A DNA stretch of 64,000 bases, taken from NCBI GenBank assembly GCA_907165065.1, contig OU015534.1, positions 11,663,686 to 11,727,685 of the forward strand, in the 5' to 3' direction. Positions 36,840 to 45,965 of the stretch are shown piece by piece. A model generated the notes under the pieces. The model was not told the origin of the DNA and made no database searches. It saw only the letters and a program-made list of their open reading frames with translations. Made by a program: the position numbers and the translations under genes. The DNA comes from Caprimulgus europaeus (lineage: Eukaryota; Chordata; Aves; Caprimulgiformes; Caprimulgidae). Position 1 is the first letter of the stretch. Each line of letters opens with the position of its first letter.

Positions 36840-37157
36840 TCTTTTCATTTACTGATTGGAAATCTCGGAAGGTTAGCGTGTGATATTGTTCCTGATCCAG
36901 AGCATTAATTAGGCCTCGGAAAGAAGAAGAGGAATTGCGTGTTTTTAACAGTGAGGTTAATGGGATGCTCGCAGAGTAGACAGTTTTAATGAGCTTCAAC
37001 TCGATGTGCAGTGAGTTTACTCTTTGTGTTAAAAGGGTCACACTGCAGTAGTTTGATGTGGATTGTCTCCTGGCCCCCGGTGTCATAGGTGAGCGTCTGT
37101 CAGAGTCCAGTCAGAGCGCATTTACTTAGTGACACGATTCTAATTAACTCCTGCGAG
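36840..37157. promoter_or_regulatory. Candidate conserved non-coding element containing duplicate copy 1
   Basis: A non-repetitive block with CTGATTGGAAATCTCGG (CCAAT word on the minus strand), GAGCATTAATTAGGCCTCGG, TTTTAATGAGC and, at its right end, the 64-bp unit 37094-37157 that recurs 1205 bp downstream. The duplicate unit has the TCTGTCAGAGTCCAGTC core and the homeodomain-type stretch GATTCTAATTAACT. GC-rich DNA begins immediately afterwards. Regulatory function is inferred. Confidence 0.48.
37094..37157 (+). repeat. Intralocus duplicated element, copy 1
   Basis: Aligns without gaps to 38299-38362 in the same orientation, 55 of 64 positions identical by hand count. The first 24 positions are identical and a 14-bp block GATTCTAATTAACT is shared near the end. 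Between these blocks lie six of the nine differences. Flanking sequence does not align, so the shared unit is bounded. It does not match CR1 or another repeat I know. Confidence 0.8.
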
Positions 37158-38298
37158 CTGCCACCGCCGCGGGGAGCCGGGCCAGCACTGCCGGGGTGCC
37201 TCCTGCCCAGATCCCGTCCCTCTCTCCAGATCTCTCTGCCTGCTCGTGTCCTGGCAGCGCTGGGCTGCTCTCCACGCTGACATTGAAGGAGAGGGCAGTG
37301 AGCACTCGCTAAGTGCGGTGGCAGGCGGTGGCCACCCGCCGTGATGGGTGCCTTTGGCTGTCAGCGCTGGCTCTCCCCCCGGAGCTCAGCGGGGGCTGAT
37401 GAGGCTTTGTCTCACCCTGCAAGGTGCTGGGAGCTTGTGGTGCTGGGAGCTAGCTGGCTTTATTTCAGCCTCTTCTCATTCTTCCCTGCCTTCCTTTCCC
37501 ATCTTTCATTTACCTGGCTCTCCCAGGGGTGCAGGGAAGCCTGGAGCACCCCAGCATCTGTGGGATTCCAAATTATCCTTGGTGCCCACCTACTTCCTCT
37601 GTGATGTGGCAGAGGAACGGGAGGTAGGGGATAGGGACAGCATTTTGTGAAACTCACTTTGGTTTTTTTGATCACTTTCCATCCCAGCCCATAGGGCTCC
37701 TGGCTGGCAGAGCTGGTCTCACCCTCCCCATTCCTCCCAGGGGATAGGATAAACCTTGGAGAACCCCATGCTCCCCCAGAGCAGGTAAACCTCGTTCTCC
37801 ATGGTGGCACACAGCTGATGCTGTGCCCAGGGACAGTTTGCACTGCACCATCCTTTGCTGAGGGATGCTGACAGCGAGACCCGAGCACGGGGCTCACTGC
37901 TGTGGAGAGGGGCACGGGGCTGCCTTGGGGCCACTGCCCCAGCCCAAGGCGGAAGGGAAAAGACTCCAAGTTAAATAATTAAAAGAGACTTAAGTAAAAA
38001 TCAACAGAAATGTCATCAAATGAGCAGTGTCATTTTGAATTAGCGCTTGTAAAGGTCAGGCAGACCCAGAACAGGTGGAGCGGCTGCGTGCCGGGTGTCG
38101 CGGCCAGGCAGCACGTCCCGGCACCCAGGGAGACAGGGAGACAGGGTGCAGGGACCAGCCCAGCTGCCATGGGCACCCGCTGGACCGCGGGGACAGGGAG
38201 GCAGGCGGGGGCAAGGGGTCCCACCGCAAGCGCTGGGCCTGTGTCCCGGGGAAGGGTGGGGAGGGAAGGGTGGCCAGGGCGGCCGGCTGGAGAGCGCA
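37158..38298. other. GC-rich spacer between the duplicated elements
   Basis: CpG-containing, GC-rich DNA, densest at 38070-38300, with long compositional open frames on both strands and no splice-bounded exon. A short AT patch with TTAAATAATTAAAAGAG lies at 37970-37986. Confidence 0.5.
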
Positions 38299-38362
38299 CG
38301 TCTGTCAGAGTCCAGTCAGAGCACATTAACGCGGTGACATGATTCTAATTAACTACCGTGAG
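38299..38362 (+). repeat. Intralocus duplicated element, copy 2
   Basis: Partner of 37094-37157: same length, same orientation, nine substitutions (six transitions, three transversions) and no indel. It retains the TCTGTCAGAGTCCAGTC core and GATTCTAATTAACT. The region after it (38363-38420) does not resemble the region after copy 1. Preservation of two blocks with a diverged linker suggests selection on two binding modules, which is inference. Confidence 0.8.
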
Positions 38363-38429
38363 AGGTGTCACAGCTGGAAAAGCAGTGAGCAGAGACAAGC
38401 TTTTAAAAAAAGAAAAAAGCAATGTGACA

Positions 38430-38480
38430 GTCTTTTTTTTTCCCCTCTTTCTTTTTCTTTTTTTTTTTTTTCTTTTTTTA
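38430..38480. repeat. T-rich polypyrimidine tract
   Basis: Runs of T broken by single C or short C runs, preceded by an A-rich patch at 38403-38418. Simple sequence; no retroelement body is attached. Confidence 0.7.
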
Positions 38481-38499
38481 CTCTTGTGTGCTCTCTCCC

Positions 38500-38720
38500 C
38501 TCCATGTGGGAGTGGATCTAAAGATAATTAGGATGTCTGGCTGCCTGGGAACCTGAGCCGGGGCTCTTTTGCTTTCAGTCATTTAAGTTTTCGACATCTC
38601 TCTGAAGGGACTTGGTGGCGCAGTGGATTACTGCGCACCAGAGTGACAGAACACTCTTCTAATCGTAAACCCTTTTTAGAACGGATTCTGCTCTCCCTTT
38701 TTCCCTGGGAGCAGCGGGGG
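38500..38720. promoter_or_regulatory. Candidate conserved non-coding element with tRNA-arm-like hairpin
   Basis: Contains AAAGATAATTAGGATGTC (38520-38537), then the hairpin 38614-38639 and a non-repetitive tail ACTCTTCTAATCGTAAACCC. The region is neither GC- nor AT-extreme and looks unusually complex. Role is inferred. Confidence 0.35.
38614..38639 (+). repeat. Stem-loop resembling a tRNA D-arm / pol III A box
   Basis: GGTGGCGCAGT (38614-38624) and ACTGCGCACC (38630-38639) form a 10-bp stem with one bulged G and a 5-nt loop GGATT. The left part reads TGGCGCAGTGG, which fits the pol III A-box consensus TRGYNNAGYGG and resembles the start of arginine or tryptophan tRNAs. I could not find a clear B box (GGTTCGANNCC) downstream; CTAATCGTAAACCC is the nearest and is poor. 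It may be a decayed tRNA-derived SINE head or a chance hairpin. Confidence 0.4.
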
Positions 38721-40540
38721 GTATGTTCTGATCACTGCAGCTCTGTTCCCATACATGCTACAATGGGAAACTCAAGGTCTTTCAGCTGTTTCCTGCAGTT
38801 AACAAAGGAGGCATAGAAGAAAGAAAGGAAGGATGATTGAGTGTTTGTGTTGACTGCACTCACCCCTCCATCCGACCCTGCGAAAGTTGGTAGCGCCCAC
38901 TGGGGTAGGGGCACACACGCTCACCCGACCCGCTGCCTGCCAGGGGTCTGCGATGGGTTCGTCACACCTTGCTCCTCACCTGAGGGCTCTCCATCCCCAG
39001 AGAAGAGTGGCCTTTGAATGGGAGGGCGAGATGGGCTACAGGTCTTCGGCTGCCTGGGAAATGTCAGGGTACTGTTGTGTGCTCCTCCCAGCCCCAGGCA
39101 AGCAGCGGCTGTGCCCACTCGCTGGGGTGTGTGGAAGGTAGGCACAAACCCTGCTCTCTGGCTGGAAGCAGTTGTGTTTGTAGCACCAGTGTCAGGCTGA
39201 AGACTTAAGAGGGATTTTTTGATTATCTGCTGTTTGCCGTGCCACAATGCCTGGCCGGCCCAGCTGCAGATCGGGGCAGGTCCAGCGGAAGCCCCAGACC
39301 TGGCTGACCCCCAGCAGGACAGCGCTGCCCTTGTCCTGGAGCTGCCCTTTCATGTGGCTGCTGCTGTACCCACCTTCAGCTGGCTTCTGGTTTTAGGCTT
39401 TCCCTGGCCTCATCCCACCAGCAGTGGGGACTATCTCCCTTGGCAAGAGCAGGTCTGCTGGCCCTCCCTCCCTCCCAACACCTGGCGCAATTCCTTTCCC
39501 CAGTGACAGATGAGAATCCTCTTAGATAAGTTTTTCGTATCACTCTGAACTGTAGTTGGTATACTGGGAGCATGGGGAGAAGCTGATGGTTTGTATTATG
39601 TGTGTTCTGTCTTACCAATCAGACAGTCCCAGACCCGGGAGCGTGCAGACGTGAACTGATCTGTACTAGAGAGACTCTTGCGCTGCCTCAGACCCAACCT
39701 GTTGTTGGCCATTTGTCCAGTCCTGTCCTGAGCCTTGCAAAACATCCGCTGCACTCACTGCTGGAACAACCCTTGCACTGACCAAGCCCTGTCCCATGTT
39801 GTACTGGGCAGGTAAAACATCTTTGCTTGCACTTGTTCTCCTGCCCCTGTAACACGCAGCACTTCCCATGCGGCGTGATACATCCTCAGGCACAGCAAGG
39901 CACGTGGTAGGTGAGAGGCCTTGGAAGATCATTAACTTTCTAGAGAGCTTTTTGTGTAGAAAGTAGTAATGTAAAACACTGAGTGACGTTTTGATTTCCC
40001 CATGGATTCTTTTGGTGCCTTGGTGTCTCTCTGCAATGTGTCCCAGACGAGGCTAAATGGTTGCACGTCTTCCCTTACCTGTGAGGAGGGGAAGAGTTTC
40101 CTGTTAATGAATATACACTTCTCAATTAAGAGCACACATTGCCTGCCCTGCTCTGCAACAGGCTCCGGTGGAGAGTGTCTTTTAACGTCATGCTGTCCTG
40201 CAACATGTGTCCTGCCCTTCCACACCTGCATCCTGGCAGATTTCAAGGACAGCACTGTCCCTCCTGAGTTAGCCCTTGTCCCCAGGTGTTGGGCATCTAC
40301 GTTGTCCCAGCTCTGGCTTCCCTGGGCATCATAGGGCTGGTGGCTGTGAGCACTGTGCTCCCCCTCTGCGAGGAGGAGAGACTCCTGCCCAAGTTTTACC
40401 AAAGATCTGCCTTTACCAAGAGTGGTGGCAGAGGTGTGGAGGGAAGGCTGTGTCAGCGAGGTACACTAGGTTTAAAGCTGCCCCGCTTCACCTAATGAGA
40501 GGTGCAGGAGGGGAGGGGATAGCAGCCAGCCGGAGAGACT
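38721..40540. other. Non-coding DNA, no gene recognised
   Basis: Mixed to GC-rich. A hydrophobic-looking frame near 40287-40400 lacks an ATG and splice support, so I do not call it. No repeats recognised. Confidence 0.5.
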
Positions 40541-40544
40541 ACAC

Positions 40545-40710
40545 CACAATTTAACAAGTTTCCATTCCCCTGAGTTCCCTGACAAGACCCCCCTCTAAGT
40601 CTGTACAGGAATTCATAAGAAAAGGATAATTAGGATGTTTCAAAGCTGCGACCCTCAGAGGAGTCCTTGGATTAATCTGTTTTTTCCCTTAAAGACATCT
40701 GTAACTACAA
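40545..40710. promoter_or_regulatory. Candidate conserved non-coding element
   Basis: Includes ACCACAATTTAACAAGTTTCC, GGAATTCATAAGAAAAGG and GGATAATTAGGATGTTTC (40624-40641). Followed directly by a pyrimidine tract. Function is inferred. Confidence 0.35.
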
Positions 40711-40778
40711 TCTTTGTTTCTCTCCTCTTCTCCCCCCCCTCCCCTTCTTTTCCCCCCTTGTCTGTCTCTGTATCTCCT
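40711..40778. repeat. Polypyrimidine tract
   Basis: C/T-only runs of the type CTCCTCTTCTCCCCCCCTCC followed by a TGTCTGTCTCTG patch, between two candidate islands. Simple sequence. Confidence 0.65.
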
Positions 40779-40784
40779 GTCAAA

Positions 40785-40960
40785 CCGTTGCAGACGTAAA
40801 TGACAAAGAAATCAGAAAGAGAGATCAATGCAGTCCAAATTAGCACTTGGAGATAGACTGTGCTGGAGATGTCAGAGCCTGACCCCAGTTGATCTGCCAG
40901 CCTCTGCTGGTGATATTATGCAAATTGCATCCATCTGGCAGAGCCCAGCGAAGGACTAAT
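40785..40960. promoter_or_regulatory. Candidate conserved non-coding element with palindromic octamer
   Basis: Starts GCAGACGTAAATGACAAAG (a TGAC/AAATGACA MEIS/AP-1-like word) and contains GATCAATGCAGTCC, CCAAATTAGCACTTGG and, at 40918-40930, ATGCAAATTGCAT. The last is a perfect inverted repeat around one base and holds the POU octamer ATGCAAAT. AT-rich against a GC-rich right flank. Binding is inferred. Confidence 0.42.
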
Positions 40961-41080
40961 GGGGCAGGGAGGGGGACACGGCCGGGCGCCTTTGGGAAGG
41001 GGAGAGAGCTGGAGGTCTTTGGGGAGGGGGGATCCACGATCGGCAGGGGAGATAAGGTACTGCATTGGCTTCGTTTGCGC
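40961..41080. other. GC-rich spacer
   Basis: G-rich plus strand with GGGGAGGGGGG-type runs (potential G-quadruplex, 40970-41060). Nothing else recognised. Confidence 0.4.
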
Positions 41081-41282
41081 TTCTGGATGGATTAAAAACC
41101 AGACTCCAGATAAGAGATAACCAAACTTCATTTCACTTTTTATTTTATTCCTTATTGCTACCCCCACGCAACCTAGTACCAAAAAGAAAGGGAAGAAAAA
41201 AGATGGTTCTTGGCGCTCTTGTTTCCTGCACGTCATTAACACTGATGGCAGTTTGAGGGGAGAGACAAAGTCGGGGAAAGAA

Positions 41283-41285
<3 letters not shown>

Positions 41286-41316
<31 letters not shown>
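41286..41316. repeat. A31 homopolymer
   Basis: Thirty-one uninterrupted A residues. No retroposed gene, SINE or LINE sequence is visible upstream, and no target-site duplication stands out, so it is probably simple sequence rather than a retroposon tail. Confidence 0.8.
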
Positions 41317-41321
<5 letters not shown>

Positions 41322-41334
41322 CTGCTTAAAAGAC

Positions 41335-41600
41335 TGCTGCAATAGGAGCATGGATAATAGAAATCTCAAATTACGGTGATCGCCTTGTTAAGAAGTTTGA
41401 AAATACGGCCAGATTGTCTTTAATGAGAGAAATATGGCTGTTAGTTAGTGAAGGAGGAGGGAATGGACCTTGTTTCAAGATCTGTAGCTCACCCATCAAA
41501 GAGGCACCGGCTGTTTCATTTCAAAATCCTGCTCCTCTGCCTGATATTAAAAATAGTTGTTAAAGGCTTTGACTAGCAAGACGATTCTCTTTGGCTTCCT
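41335..41600. promoter_or_regulatory. Strong candidate conserved non-coding element containing duplicate B copy 1
   Basis: Complex non-repetitive sequence: AATCTCAAATTACGGTGATC, TTAATGAGAGAAATATGGC, ACCCATCAAAGAGGCACC (ATCAAAG, TCF/LEF word), GATATTAAAAATAGTTG and AAAGGCTTTGACTAGC (CTTTGA, a second TCF/LEF word). It carries the unit 41416-41448 that recurs at 43778-43811. No coding frame. Function is inferred. Confidence 0.45.
41416..41448 (+). repeat. Second duplicated short element, copy 1
   Basis: Aligns to 43778-43811 with 29 of 34 columns identical, four transitions and one single-base gap. It shares TAATGAGA, AATATGGCTG and TAGTTAG blocks in the same order and orientation. No known repeat family. 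Confidence 0.55.
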
Positions 41601-43740
41601 ACTCTCTCCACCTTCCCCGAAAGACTTCGCTAAGAGAGAACTTCTGCTTTAAAAAATGGCCAAGCAAAGAAAGAATGAGAGGAAAGTTTTGGCCTGTGGG
41701 GTGATGCTGCCCCTGGCACCGCGGGGGCATCAGGCCAAGCATCACCAGCACTGCAGCCGTCTGTGCCGTGGCAGAGGGGAGCTCCCTCCGTGCCATGCCT
41801 CCGCTGTGCCGGGATGCCGGCTGTGATGTGGTACCATCTCTGCTCTCCTCCTGGCAGCCCTGGCCTGGGCACAGGGCATCAGAGGCTTTTTTGGCATCTG
41901 AAGCCTCATTAAGCCCCACGGTGCTGCTTTCCTTCACTCTCCCCGGTGCCCGGGAAGCGGCGCTGGGCAAGGGCTGAGCTGGGGTGAGGGGCTCTGAGAG
42001 AAGCCAGGTCTGGCAGCTGCCCACCGGCCCCTGCCTCTTGTCAAGAGCTAACAGGCCCCTCTGTGCTGTTGGGCTCTGACCCCTAACTCCTGCCTCGATG
42101 CTGCACTGACAGTCCCTTCTTCATTCTCCCCTGAAATCAAAGGATGGCATTAATTGGTTTAAGGATCGCTGCCCCGTGTCCTGAGTGGCCTGTTTAATGA
42201 ACTTGGAGTGTGTTAATAGCCAGTATAATTCTGCAGAGGATCTAGGGGTGAGGTTCTGGATGGGGCTGATGGTGCTGGGTGGGGAAGATGAGAACTGAGG
42301 CGTCAGAAATCTGTGTAGTGCTATGTTTTTCCCTGTCCCGATACAAATCAGTGTAATTCCCTGCTCCCAAGTTGTTAATATATTGAAATCCCAGGGCAAA
42401 GTGCTCTGGCGGGAGTGGAGGGCTGTGCCAGCCAAACTGCTGCCCTTTCCCAGCATGGCCTCGTTGACTTTGTGGGTCTGCAGTGGGGTCAGAGGGGATC
42501 TGCTCTCCTTATCCTCCATTGGCCTGAGGTTCTTCCCAGAGCTGCAGCCACCACTGTGCGGGCTCATCCCAGCTGTGCCATTAACCGCCCGGGCTCCGGC
42601 TTGTTCCTGTTCCTGAGGCAGAGCCCCAGGGACAGCAGCATTTCCCTCTGTCCCCGAGAGTCCTGAGCAATCCTGCTCCAGCTTGAAAGCTGCCTTCTGT
42701 ATCCTTCAGACCCAGCAAGAACCCAAGCAGCATCTACCAGGCTGGGCCCCGAACTGGGTGCTGCTGGTGTGCAGGACCTAGGGGGGAGGCAGGAGGAGAG
42801 GGACGTGGTCAGTGCTGAGGGTGTGTGTGCTGGTCCATGCTGCTGGGACCGAGCCACTGTGTGCAGTGCTGTGGTCTGGAGGGTCTCTGAGGGGATGGCA
42901 TGAAGCAAGGGGCTCAAGAGCTCTTACCAGTTTTTAGCTAGGTGGTGGTCCAGAGATGGAGCAGGAGGACCTGGGCTGGGCTGCTGTGCTGGGTGGGCTA
43001 CAGGAGCATCCTGCCTCATCCCCCCACGGCTGGGGCCCAGCTCATCTTTGACGATGGAAAAAACCCACCCAGTGACATGGGGCAAACTCCCAGTGATGGA
43101 GAGCACCCGGCAACCCAGGGTAAGTTTTCCTGCTGTAGTTAGCCTCGCTGTTAATTACACGTAGGCCTGTAATGTGCATGGGGAGCGACTGCCCAGCTGG
43201 AGGGGCTGTCTCTGGGCAGACCTCCCTGCTGCACCCCAGCCCTGCATTGCCCCTTGCTGTCCTGCCCGCCCCTCGGCCGCAGACACGGTGTTGGCACTGC
43301 CAGCTGCCCATGTTTACCAGGGCATGCCCATACCCCTTCCCACCGCTGCCTCAGCCTGGCCCCAGCAGGTAGGGGACCTGTGCCGTGGCACTGCCACCTT
43401 GGGACCCTTCTCTGGGGGCTCTGCAAGCAGGGTGAGCCCATGGCAGGCAGGACCCCCAGCCCCTTGCCCTGCTGAGGGCATAGCAGCAGCATCTTGCTGG
43501 GAAGCCTGATCCAACCATTAGCTGCTGCTCCTCAGGGCGAGCTGCCCGGTGACAGGGGTACCAGGGCCCGTCCTGTGTTTCTAACCGAGAACCAGCGATT
43601 TGGCCTTATTTGCATGTCCAGGGGAGTTGGACATGGCAGCTGGGCCATCTCCAGCACCCACAAAGCCCTCTGCTAGTGCTCTCCCCCTCCAGAAGTACAT
43701 CTGTAACAGCCAAGAGAGGCAGAGAGGGAAAGAAAAAGAG
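41601..43740. other. Non-coding GC-rich DNA with one exon-like segment
   Basis: Mostly GC-rich with compositional open frames. An AT patch with TTGTTAATATATTGAAATCC is at 42372-42391. The segment 43041-43119 is preceded by a moderate acceptor and followed by GG|GTAAGT and is open in two frames (one reads LIFDDGKNPPSDMGQTPSDG), but I do not consider it established. Confidence 0.4.
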
Positions 43741-43749
43741 AGACAACGG

Positions 43750-43965
43750 CTTTGCCTCCACGCTCCTGTCCAGAGCAGTCTCCTAATGAGAAGAATATGG
43801 CTGCTAGTTAGCAGAGGGGTGTGTCCTGTAGGCTAAAATGAGATAGTTACACTGCACTGATTGAAGGTTGAGGTTAGAGGGCAGCACAATTATGTTCAGG
43901 AGATTCAAGGGCTCCGTTTGATGCGGCAGTTCTAAGCTCCCAGCCAGTGTCAGTAGTTTAGCTCA
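43750..43965. promoter_or_regulatory. Candidate conserved non-coding element containing duplicate B copy 2
   Basis: Contains the unit 43778-43811 and, downstream, GGCTAAAATGAGATAGTTAC, GCACTGATTGAAGGTTGAGG and GCACAATTATGTTCAGGAG. Non-repetitive and flanked by a purine-rich tract (43718-43745) and a T tract (43973-43997). Function is inferred. Confidence 0.42.
43778..43811 (+). repeat. Second duplicated short element, copy 2
   Basis: Partner of 41416-41448, 2.36 kb downstream and in the same orientation. All substitutions between them are transitions. Sequence beyond the unit does not align by eye. Confidence 0.55.
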
Positions 43966-43972
43966 GGTTTTC

Positions 43973-43997
43973 TTTTTTTTTTTCCTTTTTTTTTTTT
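43973..43997. repeat. T-rich homopolymer tract
   Basis: T11, CC, T12. Simple sequence without an attached element. Confidence 0.75.
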
Positions 43998-43999
43998 GT

Positions 44000-44480
44000 G
44001 GGCTAAAGACAGGAAGGATAAAAACTATGGGAATGAGTTGTTACTATTATTATAAAGTGGTGTGAGGGGGTTTTTTTAAAAAACCACCAGTTCACCCCCC
44101 TTTTGCTTAACTGTTTCCTGATCATTATTTTTTAAGCTGCTCAGAGGGAAGAAGAGAGCATCCCCTTCCCCCTGGAGAGCAGCTCTGAATTTTCCCCCAG
44201 ACAGGGAAGGTGATTTTTTTGTGCCCACACTTTGGCTCAGTTCTCTGACTGCGGATCAGGAAAGCAATTAGCAGTTCAAATTATGCCAAGGCCAAATTCT
44301 TTGTCTCAAAATCGCAGGTTAAGAGTTGCAAAAGAACCTTAATTGCCTGGTGCCGAACTAGGTATTTTTTCTGAGTGCATTTCCAGTGCTTAGAGCTGTT
44401 TATGGGGGGAGTCTCTTGTGTTTCAAAAGCCCTGCAATGGCACTGCCTTTCCGCAGAGCCTGCAGAAGTGTCCAGGCATA
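44000..44480. other. Non-coding DNA, nothing firm
   Basis: AT-rich patch with TTACTATTATTATAAAGTGG (44041-44060) and T/A runs, then ordinary mixed sequence up to the minisatellite. Confidence 0.4.
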
Positions 44481-44627
44481 GCACCAGTGTGCCCTGGCAC
44501 TGCACCAGTGTGCCCAGACACTGCACCAGTGTGCCCAGGCACTGCACCAGTGTGCCCGGGCACTGCACCAGTGTGCCCTTGCACTGCACCAGTGTGCCCG
44601 GGCACTGCACCAGTGTGCCTTTGCACT
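44481..44627. repeat. 21-bp minisatellite, seven units
   Basis: Seven head-to-tail copies of a 21-bp unit of the form GCACCAGTGTGCCCNGGCAC followed by T, in exact register (44481, 44502, 44523, 44544, 44565, 44586, 44607), with partial units on both sides. Units differ at the positions after GTGCCC (TGG, AGA, AGG, GGG, TTG, TTT). Because 21 is a multiple of three, frames on both strands stay open through the array (plus-strand CTSVPxH-type and minus-strand HTGAVPG-type heptads). That is a product of the repeat, not evidence for a protein. Confidence 0.92.
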
Positions 44628-45595
44628 GCACCAGCATCTCCAGCCTCTCCCCTACCAGCCAGTTTGCTGCCTCACAGGTGACCATGAATCCTCTCATCCA
44701 TCCCAAGACAGTCACTGTCACCCTTCTCCACTGCTCTGTCCTCCACTCCATCAGTAGCTCTGGGGGCAGCCTGCCTGCACCCTCTGCCTGCACCCTCCGC
44801 CATCTGCCCGCACTGCAACAAGGCGAGGATCGCTTGCCTGCGACCGCAGCACGTGACAGCCCCATGCTGTCAGTGCATGGGGGCTGTTGCTTGCTCAGCA
44901 GCAGCATCCAGCCTTGCTAGGCCAGACATGGGGTGCCAACCTGTCCATGCCGGCCACCCCACCCCGAGGGATGAAGGAAGTGACACCTGCCCCTCTCTCT
45001 CCTTGCCTGCTCCCCAGAACCTGTCTCCCCAGTCATGTTTGTGTCCCAAGCCCACCCTTGGTGTTGGCTTTTGATCCGAGTGACAGGCTGCTTTATTTAC
45101 TTTAATGGTTCTCAGTTTTAAATGTTAATTCCTCCCTGAAGAAAATGTCTTTTCAGGATGAGCTGCCCATCAGCAGGGCTGGGGAGAGCCTGCTGGCATC
45201 CCCTGCCTCCATGCAGAGCCAGGCGGCAACCCAACAGGCAAGAGCCCGGTAGGTGCAGGGAGCCATGATGCCCAGGGAGCACCTCAGTCCCTGCCACCAC
45301 CATGGCCAGGCTGTCCTGGGGACACCGTGTCAGCAGGGAGCTGGATGACCAGGATGGATGCATCCCTGGCATCACGGCTCATCCCCGTGCAGCCCGTTTG
45401 GTGCAGGGCCATGCGCCACTGCCATGGCCCCCCGTCATCTCGGCTGCAATTAGGGGTTGATGGATTGTCCCCAGGCTGGGGTCTCGGTACAGCCCCCTGA
45501 AGGGGATGTGGCACACACGAAGGTGGGCAGTGGCCCGCTGGGCTGCCACTGTCGAACAACAATTTCTAATCTTGATTGGAGAGGAGGGCGGTGGG
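44628..45595. other. Non-coding GC-rich DNA, nothing recognised
   Basis: GC-rich, short open frames on both strands, no splice-bounded exon. Confidence 0.5.
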
Positions 45596-45599
45596 CTGG

Positions 45600-45965
45600 G
45601 GAGGGAGGAATTGGAGATAAATGTTAGCTCATTTCTTAAGTAATTAGTTACCTCCTCATCCCCATGTTGTAATTGTGAACAAGCTGTAATGTTTAATTAG
45701 TGTGTAAATGAAACCCCAATTTCATAATGGCTGCGGTGACAGCGCTAAGTGAGACAGGCACAGAAGGGGCCGCATTGTTTCAGCGGGAGATGAAGCTGTC
45801 GCCCAGCAAGCCGAGCGTCTCTGGGAGAAAATGGAAATGATAAACGAAGTGAGGCTAATTAGCAAAATCATACAGGCCCCACTGATGGTTCTCATCAAGG
45901 GGAGGTAATGAAGCGGGCGGGCCAAGCTGAGGGGGGATTAATTGGAGCCGATTCCTGCAGACATA
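45600..45965. promoter_or_regulatory. Strong candidate conserved non-coding element
   Basis: About 360 bp of complex sequence rich in homeodomain words: TTAAGTAATTAGTTACC (45636-45652), TGTTTAATTAGTGTG (45690-45704), GAGGCTAATTAGCAAAATC (CTAATTAG palindrome, 45851-45869) and GGATTAATTGGAGCCG (45934-45949). The centre (45730-45830) is less AT-rich but still non-repetitive. Long runs of moderate complexity like this are characteristic of ancient CNEs. No coding frame. Function is inferred. Confidence 0.47.

Noticed and set aside
38614-38700. A functional tRNA gene
   Set aside because: Only a D-arm/A-box-like hairpin is present; there is no anticodon arm, T-arm or B box of acceptable quality and no acceptor stem.
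40287-40495. Hydrophobic frame resembling a membrane segment
   Set aside because: No ATG at its start, no splice acceptor of quality, no family resemblance; probably chance.
38523-40638. Shared 14-mer GATAATTAGGATGT at 38523-38536 and 40625-40638
   Set aside because: A few exact 14-mer pairs are expected by chance in 64 kb, and the flanks do not align.
41286-41316. A31 run as the tail of a processed pseudogene or SINE
   Set aside because: No exon-like or SINE-like sequence upstream on either strand and no visible target-site duplication.
44281-44920. Long frames on both strands (about 180-210 codons) with heptad repeats
   Set aside because: They are produced by the 21-bp minisatellite, whose length is a multiple of three.
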